Assembly (NCBI GenBank): GCA_900312665.1
Contig: ONZQ02000002.1
Coordinates: 1,606,200 to 1,670,199 of the forward strand
Reading direction: 5' to 3'
DNA: 64,000 nt
From: Cephalotrichum gorgonifer
Lineage: Eukaryota; Ascomycota; Sordariomycetes; Microascales; Microascaceae
Both the position numbers and the translations under genes were made by a program. The notes beneath the pieces are model-generated. The model ran no database searches. It had not been told where the DNA came from and saw nothing but the letters and a program-made list of their open reading frames with translations. The first letter of the stretch is position 1. Each line of letters opens with the position of its first letter. This document shows positions 56,551 through 64,000 of this stretch, piece after piece.

Positions 56551-57396
56551 CTATGCCCTCAGAAGATGCCACCCCTTCTTTCCCATTCCCGCCCGTTTTA
56601 CCACTGTCGCTGCCCGACGTATCTCTCCCCAATATTCCCCGCCCATCCTCCTCCACTGGTTTATTGTTCCCCATTCTGGCATTATTCGGAACCTATCTGG
56701 ACCCCGGTCGACAGCGAGCCGTTTCACGAACAAGGGGACGGCCTCCTCATCGACGCCATCATGTCCGTAGTCATCATCATACTCATGCTCGTAGCTGTCC
56801 TTGTAGTAGTCATCGTCCTCCTTACCTCCATTCTCATTTCCCAAATACACGTCATACCCTTCCCAATTCCAATACTCCTCATCATACCCCGACTTGTCCC
56901 TATCTCCGTCGTCCTCGTCCTGTATCTCTGCTAGGCTGTATACCGCCCATAGCATGGCCTCCTGGAGTCCATAAGTCGTAACAAGCCCTGGATCCGCTAT
57001 CATCCGCTCCCGGAGGAGCCGCGGGAAGGGGGTCATCGGATGAGAGATTGCTTCGGCACCGGCATCTTTTGTGCACCGGGGACACGCAGGAAGCGGCGGG
57101 TACAGCACACGGACCATATCTTCGATGATGGATGCAATAGTGGCGCCGAGGGGCTCGGCAGGGTTTGCATGCTTGATCCCGAACGCCTTATGCGGGGAGG
57201 TCAAGGGGCCCATCAGCTCCTTCACGCCATCCTTAGACCACGAGATGAGTCCCCGGAGGTCTCGAGCCGTGACGAGCCCCGGATCTATCGCCATCCGATC
57301 CCGGAGGAGCCGCGGGATGGGCCCGCCCAGATCGCAACTTACCTGGCGGCAGGGGCATGCTGGATCCATCGTTGTTACTAGCTCTCTTGTGGTCAT
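56551..57396 (-). CDS. DLRG-ISWA repeat-family protein D (two repeats)
   Basis: Single exon, 281 aa. Cys-rich start DPACPCRQVSCD. Repeat 1 is PIPRLLRDRMAIDPGLVTAR followed by DLRGLISWSKDGVKELM (about 26-62). A spacer with IIEDMVRVLYPPLPACPRC (about 90-108, CxxC) leads to repeat 2, TPFPRLLRERMIADPGLVTT, followed by the degenerate YGLQEAMLWAVYSLAEI (about 122-158). The acidic-aromatic motif GYDEEYWNWEGYDVYLG is at 170-186, then a long Asp/Glu/Tyr-rich stretch and a basic C-terminus. The two repeats are still alike at the DNA level, so the duplication is fairly recent or under selection. Function is unknown. Confidence 0.78.
   Translation of the reverse strand: MTTRELVTTMDPACPCRQVSCDLGGPIPRLLRDRMAIDPGLVTARDLRGLISWSKDGVKELMGPLTSPHKAFGIKHANPAEPLGATIASIIEDMVRVLYPPLPACPRCTKDAGAEAISHPMTPFPRLLRERMIADPGLVTTYGLQEAMLWAVYSLAEIQDEDDGDRDKSGYDEEYWNWEGYDVYLGNENGGKEDDDYYKDSYEHEYDDDYGHDGVDEEAVPLFVKRLAVDRGPDRFRIMPEWGTINQWRRMGGEYWGEIRRAATVVKRAGMGKKGWHLLRA
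56983..57030. repeat. Intragenic repeat, copy matching 57273-57321
   Basis: This roughly 48-bp segment and 57273-57321 share most bases, including an identical CCCGGAGGAGCCGCGGGA. Both encode PxPRLLRxRM--DPGL of gene D. Confidence 0.8.
57273..57321. repeat. Intragenic repeat, copy matching 56983-57030
   Basis: Second copy of the gene D internal repeat (repeat 1 of the protein). The spacing between copies is about 290 bp. Confidence 0.8.
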
Positions 57397-57918
57397 GTAG
57401 AGGTCGGGTATTTGGTAGGTTTCGGCTGTTTGGGACTCGGTAACTTTGTCAAAAAGGGAGGATAAATCGAGTGCCTGTGTAATATGAGCTCGCTATTCCT
57501 AGTAGGTCCCCACGGGGACTGTGGATTTGGTGTTGCACGTCTTATCCGCGTTTGTCTAGATGAACAGTTGCGGAAGACGCCTAGATATATGTATCGAATC
57601 GTTCGGCACGTCAGGATGCCGAGTTATTAAGATGCAAAGCACGCGAAACCACGCTATCAGTAACAGTGGTCCTTTATTCGATACCTGGGTTTCATTATTG
57701 ATCGTGTGTTCTATATTACAAAGTAGCCGTTGGCTATTAGACAAACAAAAGTTTGGTCCCATAAGGGATAATGCCTCTTCTTTTCTTTCATCCCAAGCTT
57801 TTGCTCACCCCAGCAGCCAAGCTCGAAGACCAGCCCACACCAGCTTAAATCGGTCCCCCTCGCTTATTGTAACTAACTCCCCGAATCTCGTGTGGTTTGT
57901 GCCTCAATAGTAACCCAG
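57397..57918. other. Intergenic region between the P450 gene and gene D
   Basis: Promoter of gene D and 3' end of the P450. Open frames are short. No gene is seen. Confidence 0.55.
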
Positions 57919-59841
57919 CTACCTTGGCTCATACCTGATGAAAAGCGGGTGCGAGGGCCCTGGGGCCTGGTGTTTCGTCCGGTCAATGCTCGCGGGCGAT
58001 ATGCGGGCGGGCTTCCCCGAGTCGTCGACGAGGGAGAAGTCGAAGGAGGCGACGAAGTGGGCAACCATCATGGCCATTTCGAGTTTCGCAAACTAGGGTA
58101 TGTGTTAGCTGAAGTCCCCCCCCAGAGAAGAAGTAAATGTGAGTGAGGGGTATCAGGGGTAAAAAAAAGGTGGGGGGACGAGGGAGAAAGAGGGATAGGA
58201 ATAGGGAGGGAAGCGAGAACCCCCCTCTGGAAAAGGGGGAAAAAAAGGGGGGGGGGTTGGAATGAGAAATGCCTACCCTCATGCCCACTGACGGGCTGTT
58301 AGCACAATCCTGGCGCATGTATCATTGGGGCCACTTACAACACGGATGCCTCCCCGAGCCCCAGCCGATATACCCGTGAGAGGTCTTCTTATCCTCCGCC
58401 GTCTCAGGCGCGTACCTACTAGGATCCCACTTAAACGGATCCTTGTAGACTTGGGGATTCATATGAACGTCGTCAAACAAATACACCTGCGCCACCAGTT
58501 GTCAGCCCACCAAATGTCGGGTCTCACAAGCGCCACACAACCAGGCAGGAAAATTAAGAACCTACCGCAAATGCATCGTTAGGAATAACCTCTCCCGTCC
58601 TCCCAATCTCCACCTCCTTCCCGCTCGTGTTCTGTCGGAACCCACACCCAGTAATCGTAAACCTTATCGTCTCCTTCAATCCCGCGTCAATGACGGGGAA
58701 CTCCCTCTCCCAGTCCTCAAACGATAGACTCGCGAGAACATCCGCCGGTGCCTGGCCGGGACCAGCCCGGTGGCGCGCGACAACGCCGTCGACCTCCTCG
58801 CGCATGGTAGCGAGCCAGGTGGGGCTCTCGGCAAGGAAGCATATTAGCCACGCGGCATTCATCCCCGAGTTGACCTGGCCCGCGAAGAGCGCGGCGATGA
58901 TGACGGATACGATCTCGGTGAGCGACCACTCCTGGTCGATCAAGAACTGCAGGGCGTCGTCCTCCCTCACGCCCTTCCTCTTTCTCTCGTCGATGATTCT
59001 CTTGAAGATGAGGAACATCTTTGTGCCGGCGTACATCCTCCGCAAGTGGCTCGGGGTAGGGAGCCACGGAAACAGGAGCTTCGTAGCGGCGTTGGCGCCG
59101 TCTATGCCCTCGAATATCCGTAGGGTCTTGCCGAGCAGCTCGGGGTCGCTGGCGATCTCCTTGCACCCCACGGTTCGCATGGTGAGCTTGTAGACGAGGC
59201 GGTAGAAGTCGTCGAAGGGGTTCATGGTGCGGGTGGGGAGGCTGGCGAAGTGGTCGACGGCAGCGCGGCAGTCGGAGACGAGGGAGGGGGTGAGTGAGAC
59301 GAGGGTCTCTGTGCGCATGAACTTTACGAGTGCCTTCTTGATGATTTCACCGAAGCGCTCGCGCTCGTCGTTGGATACCTTAGGGGCGGCGTTGAAGAGG
59401 GTGGAGTACCTGCGGGGGGTGGAGGTTAGTGATTGCGCGCAGTCGCCCGAGGCCAGGGGGATTTGCGGTTGTATGGAAGTTGTGGAATGGAAAGGCTCCT
59501 GTGGAGGGGAGCGCATACCCGGCGTTGAAGTCCAGGTCGCGACTCTCGAAGAAGGCCCTCCGGCCATGCTCACCCGAGAGTGCCACGACCTGGAATTTCC
59601 CATAGTAGAAGCTCGCCTGGCCAGACTTGCTCTTAGAGGTGATATCCTCCAGGAACACGTTCCGGCGTGAGAAGAAGCGGCGGGCGCCCACGACGGGGTT
59701 GGCCTCGAAGACGGGCGGGGCCTTCCGGGGGAATGCGGGGCGGTCGAGGAGGGAGTAGGCCAGGTATCCCACGGCCGTCAGGAGGAGGACCCAGATGCTC
59801 GTGGGCCAGGTCGTCGGGTCCGCGAGTCGGAGGAGGTTCAT
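57919..59841 (-). CDS. Cytochrome P450 monooxygenase, ER-anchored
   Basis: Heme-thiolate oxygenase. Exons are 59841-59519, 59409-58566, 58486-58339, 58287-58277 (11 nt) and 58092-57919, in phase, 499 aa. The N-terminal anchor helix is SIWVLLLTAVGYLAYSLL. The I helix reads LFAGQVNSGMNAAWLICFL. The ExxR motif is KETIR, followed by the WDPSRY region. The heme loop is GWGSGRHPCLGMRFA with the ligand Cys at about 438. Trp replaces the usual Phe at the start of the loop, and the I helix lacks the usual acid-Thr pair. The microexon encodes the end of Leu plus Gly-Met-Arg just after the ligand Cys. Substrate unknown. Hsp90 and the repeat cluster flank it, with no biosynthetic backbone gene nearby. 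Confidence 0.92.
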
Positions 59842-61702
59842 GGCGGCGGCGATGTCGTCTGCTACGGCGCGGGAGGGCGAAGGTGGAGGGGCGGTTCCGC
59901 TATGGGGGTGTCGAGTGACCGCATTTGGGGAATTTTCAGCAGGCGGCGACCTGCCTTATATTGAGTTCTAAACAAGAAGGGGTAGGAACATGGGGCCATG
60001 TTCCAAGGTTTAAGCTATTATTCTGGTTCGAAACGTGGTTGGAGGTATGGGTTGGTAGGCTCGATGTCACTTTTTGGTACATCGTCAGGCCAAGCTGCAG
60101 GTGGGGATACTTCTGTACAAGTATGCGCAGGGACCGTTCCCCCCCACCATGAAACAAGAACATGGGATCCGGCACGGGATAATAGTTAGACAGGGTGAAG
60201 GGGTAGGTAATACTCCGTAACTTGACGGCAAGCGAGTAAGGACCATCCGAACTATTATGGGGTAAACCCCGGTCATTACCTTCAATGTTCTATTTTGGCC
60301 CGGCGAATTACAGCTCTTGTAACAAACGCCCTCTTGATGTCGTCGATCGAGCTCGTGGGTTCGCCATCCAGGCACAACCACATAGCAAACCAACCCGAAA
60401 ACACGCATGCCGTGGCGCCGTAACAGACTCCTGCAGAACTTGGAAGCAAACATCTCCCGAAAATTAAATCGGGATAACAGGACGACCGATAAACGGGCAA
60501 GTTAGGCTAGTGGTTTGTGGCGCGGATGCGGACACCCGAAAGGACCCATCTACTAATACCTTGTCAGCCGACATGTAGAAGTACGAATAAACTCCCTAAT
60601 ATTGCTATTAGTTGACAGGAGCTCCGGCTTTTCCAAGCTCCATCCAATAGGGTCGGCGCTAATTCAGCTTGCCTGCAGCGGATGCACCCAGTTCCGAGAC
60701 CCTCGATCCTGCAGGTAGATCCTGCTCGCTCGTAATACAGCGCAGATATTGTCGGATAGAGTTGCCATCCAGTAGTGAGACCCGTTTGCCATCATGATGT
60801 CTTCAAGAACCAGTTTTATGAGTGCGAGTACCATCTTGAAGTATTATAGTTCTTGCGGCTGGAAGGTTCGCATGACACCAGACCCACTCCCAGCGTGTGG
60901 CTCGGAAGTGGGGGATGTTTCGTTTCCGACTTACACACATCTTGAGTTCGATGGCTTGAACGTCGAATTCGCACCAAGACGAAGGAAAAGACGCAGAGTC
61001 TATGGTATTCATGAACCGGTCATAAAGTGGAATTGGAGGATTGTGAAATTACTCTAGCACACGTTCGAGAGGATTAAAAGATCCCGACGAGGCATCCTGT
61101 GCCTGTTCTAAACATGGGGTAAGCCGTTTTTTAACGAGTGCCTACATGTAGTGTAGGACTGTCAGTATGGATCAAGTGGCATTCAGAGTTTTCGAGATGT
61201 TGGCTATCAAGAGTGTCGTCGATACCCCGAAAGCTCATCGCCTAATCCCCAAAAATGATGCCGAGAGCATGGACGTTGTGGAAAAGGTTGGGGTGACGGT
61301 TGATCTCTCGCGATGAAAGTAGCCAAGGGTTCAGAAGCCGGTGCAAGAATTTAACCCATGCCGTTCGCTGAAATGTAACAGTACGCCGCGGCATAGACAC
61401 CAGTACTCGTATACATACTCTCTTCACATCATCACAGCCCGCATATACACACATAGACAGGTAGCCACACGGAAACCACCGCTCAACTTCGATCGTTCAA
61501 GATGATACTTGCTTAAAAATCCATTGCATCTACCTCATTATCATAAACCAGGTACTAAAGTACAATCATGCCTCGACCTATCGAACCGAGCATGCCATGG
61601 GGGGGTCGGTCCCAATTTCCGAAAAACCGTGCCTAACTCCGATCAAACGACTTTTGTATCCCTTGTCCCCCCCGCCTTCATACGCCTGACGTAACCGACC
61701 CC
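59842..61702. other. Intergenic region, P450 promoter to HSP90 3' end
   Basis: About 1.9 kb with no supportable gene. One TACGAGTA copy is at 61404-61411. Open frames are under 125 codons and overlap. Confidence 0.55.
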
Positions 61703-63881
61703 TTAGTCGACCTCCTCCATGGCACCGTCACCGGCCTCGGTGGAGACCTCGGCGGCAGTCACCTCCTCATCATCCTTCTCCTCCTCCTCGATGTTGAGGC
61801 CGACCTGGACGAGCTTGTGGATGCGGTCGGCGAAGCCGGCAGGCTCATCGAGGGTGAAGCCCGAGACGAGCAGGGAGGTCTCGTAGAGGAGCTGGACAAT
61901 GGACTTGACCGTGCGGTCGTTCTCACCGTCCGCCTCAACCTTGGACTTGAGCTCCTTGATAATGGGAGACTTGGGCGAGATCTCGAAGGTCTTCTTGGAC
62001 GACATGTAGCTCGACATGGAGGTGTCGCGGAGGGCCTGGGCCTTCATGATACGCTCCATGTTGGCGGACCAACCGAACTGGCCAGTTCGGATGGCGCAGG
62101 GGGAAAGGCCAAGCTTGTCGCTGACGACAACCTTCTCGACCTTGTCGCCGAGAATGTTCTTGAGCGCCTTGGCGAGGTCCTCGTACTCCTTCTCCTCGGC
62201 CTCGCGGGCAGCCTTCTCCTCATCGGTCTCCTCGAGCTCGAAGTCCTTGGTGATATCAACAAGCTTCTTGCCCTCGAACTCCTTGAGCTGGGTCATGGCG
62301 TACTCGTCAATGGGGTCGACGAGGAAGAGAACCTCGAAGCCCTTGCTCTTGAGGGAGTCAAGGAAGGGCGACTTCTGGACGGCCTTCAGGGACTCGCCAG
62401 TGATGTAGTAGATGTTCTTCTGGTGCTCGGCCATGCGGGTGACGTAGTCGGCGAACGAGGTCATGTCATCACCAGACTTGGTGGAGTGGAAGCGGAGGAG
62501 CTTGGCAAGGGTGCCACGGTTCTGGGAGTCCTCGTGGATTCCGAGCTTGATGTTCTTGCTGAAGGCGGAGTAGAACTTGTCGAACTGCTCCTTGTCCTCG
62601 GCAATCTCGTTGAAGAGCTCAAGAGACTTCTTGACGATGTTCTTCCTGATGACCTTCATGATCTTGTTCTGCTGGAGAGTCTCACGAGACAGGTTGAGGG
62701 GAAGATCCTCAGAGTCGACAACACCCTTGACGAAGCTGAGCCACTCGGGGACGAGGTCGGTGGCATCGTCGGTGATGAAGACGCGGCGGACGTAGAGCTT
62801 GATGTTGTTCTTGGTCTTCTTGGTCTCGAAGAGATCGAAGGGCGCGCGCTTGGGGACGAAGAGGATGGCCTTGAACTCGAGCTGACCCTCAACCGAGAAG
62901 TGCTTGACGCCGAGGTGGTCCTCCCAGTCGTTGGAGAGCGACTTGTAGAAGGAGGCATACTCCTCCTGGGAGATGTCCTGGGGGTTGCGAGTCCAGATGG
63001 GCTTCTGCTTGTTGAGCTCCTCCTCCTCGACTGTGGTCTCCTTGATCGTCTTGGTCTTCTTCTTCTTCTCCTTCTCCTCATCCTCATCGTCGACCTCCTC
63101 GATCTTGGGCTTCTTGTCGTCATCCTCCTCGACCTCCTCGGCCTCCTCATCGGGGACCTCCTTCTCGGTCTCCTTCTGGACGTGGAGGTAGATGGGGTAG
63201 GAGATGAACTCGGAGTGCTTCTTGATAACCTCCTTGATCTTGGCCTCGTTCAGGAAGTCAAGCTGCTCATCCTTGAGGTGGAGGACCATCTTGGTTCCGC
63301 GAGAAAGGGGGGTACCCTCAGTGTCGGGGGAGATGCTAAAGGTGCCACCGGCGCTGGACTCCCAGATGTACTGCTCGTCATCGTTGTGCTTCGAGATGAC
63401 GGTGACCCTGTCGGCAACAAGGTACGCAGAGTAGAAACCGACACCGAACTGGCCAATCATGGACACATCGGCACCAGCAGTGAGGGCCTCCATGAACTGC
63501 TTGGTACCGGACCTGGCAATTGTGCCGAGGTTGTTGACCAAGTCCTATTGATGCGAAAGTTAGCTAGTGTGTCTCTCACGAGCCAATGTGCTAGAACAAA
63601 GGGTAACGGAGCTATCAACTTACAGCCTTGGTCATGCCAATACCAGTATCCTGGATGGTGAGGGTCTTGGCCTCCTTATCAGGGATGATGTCGATCCTCA
63701 GATCCTTGCCAGTGTCAAGCTGGCTAGGGTCCGAGAGGGACTGGTACCGGATCTTGTCGAGAGCATCGGAGCAGTTGGAGACAAGCTCACGGAGGAAGAT
63801 CTCCTTGTTGGAGTAGACGGTGTTGATGATGAGGGAGAGAAGCTGAGAAATCTCAGCCTGGAACTCGAAGGTCTCAGACAT
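61703..63881 (-). CDS. HSP90: Hsp90 molecular chaperone
   Basis: Cytosolic ATP-dependent chaperone for kinases, receptors and other clients. Exons are 63881-63624 and 63544-61703, joined in phase (GMTKA|DLVNN) across a 79-bp intron, 699 aa. The N-terminal ATPase domain shows [30 protein letters not shown] and [15 protein letters not shown]. The charged linker at about 215-265 is almost all Asp/Glu/Lys. The middle domain has [14 protein letters not shown] with the ATPase-stimulating Arg. The C-terminus ends MEEVD, the docking site for TPR co-chaperones. Length and motifs match full-length fungal Hsp90 with no break. Codon use is strongly biased to C/G-ending codons, as expected of an abundant protein. 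That bias also leaves the opposite strand open. Confidence 0.98.
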
Positions 63882-64000
63882 CTTGGCGGTATATGTGGTG
63901 GATTGGGGGTCTATTGAAAGGAATTGGTTAGTTTTAGGTTGACAGGAATCGGCTGGATTGCTTTCATCTCCCAGGGTGGCAAGGACAATGAGGTGGGGGG
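63882..64000 (-). promoter_or_regulatory. HSP90 5' leader with probable intron acceptor
   Basis: On the minus strand, ACTAAC (branch-like) is followed 14-20 bases later by TTTCAATAG, about 30 bases before the start codon. This is a good acceptor, so the leader probably has its own intron whose donor lies at or beyond the window edge. Heat-shock elements would be outside the window. Confidence 0.5.

Noticed and set aside
61817..63661. 614-codon open frame on the plus strand opposite HSP90
   Set aside because: It is antisense to a certain gene. Its Leu/Val/Gly/Asp-rich translation is the mirror of HSP90's biased codons and acidic linker, and it runs across the real intron.

Overview
The window is nuclear DNA from a filamentous ascomycete (Pezizomycotina-like). 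The evidence is the mix of genes (fungal MED11, bL31m, Kar3/KlpA-type kinesin-14, a Pff1 vacuolar protease, an NLR-like STAND protein, Dcr2 phosphatase, a P450) and the introns, which are mostly 50-110 bp with GT...CTAAC...AG signals. I cannot name genus or species. Exon boundaries were worked out by hand from splice consensus, phase and family similarity. Except where stated, they keep the reading frame exactly.

Layout. 1-9579 holds no gene I can support, only short palindromes and small tandem repeats. 9580-26662 is a dense housekeeping block: Pff1 (+), MED11 (-), TAF5 (+), Vps5 (+), bL31m (-), a flavin-reductase-like protein (+) and a kinesin-14 (+). MED11/TAF5 and bL31m/flavin reductase are divergent pairs. 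Each of their shared promoters carries a perfect inverted repeat. 27457-31204 (-) is a six-exon NLR-like gene (alpha/beta hydrolase, NTPase, TPR). Then come a fungal protein of unknown function (32694-33521, -), a Dcr2-like phosphatase (34352-36230, -) and a Tho1/SARNP-like RNA-export factor (37210-38466, +). The Tho1 stop codon is followed in frame by 45 more codons that continue the protein's own repeat motif.

38605-46637 is a second gene-poor stretch with an assembly gap flanked by identical 37-bp sequences. 46638-51236 (+) is one uninterrupted 1532-codon ORF: a long disordered region joined to a C-terminal methyltransferase-like domain, preceded by four tiny uORFs. 52159-57396 (-) is a tandem cluster of four genes. 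Three share a repeat centred on DLRGxISWA, CxxC-like cysteine pairs and a YDEEYWxW motif that I do not recognise from any named family; the fourth is more divergent. This is the best candidate for an undescribed system. 57919-59841 (-) is a P450 whose heme-cysteine loop runs through an 11-nt microexon, and 61703-63881 (-) is Hsp90.

The housekeeping genes are not a single pathway, although MED11 and TAF5 both serve RNA polymerase II initiation. The accessory part (NLR-like gene, repeat-family cluster, P450) is what would be expected to differ between strains. The 8-mer TACGAGTA (either strand) occurs at least 18 times, all outside the coding regions I call, where about two would be expected by chance.
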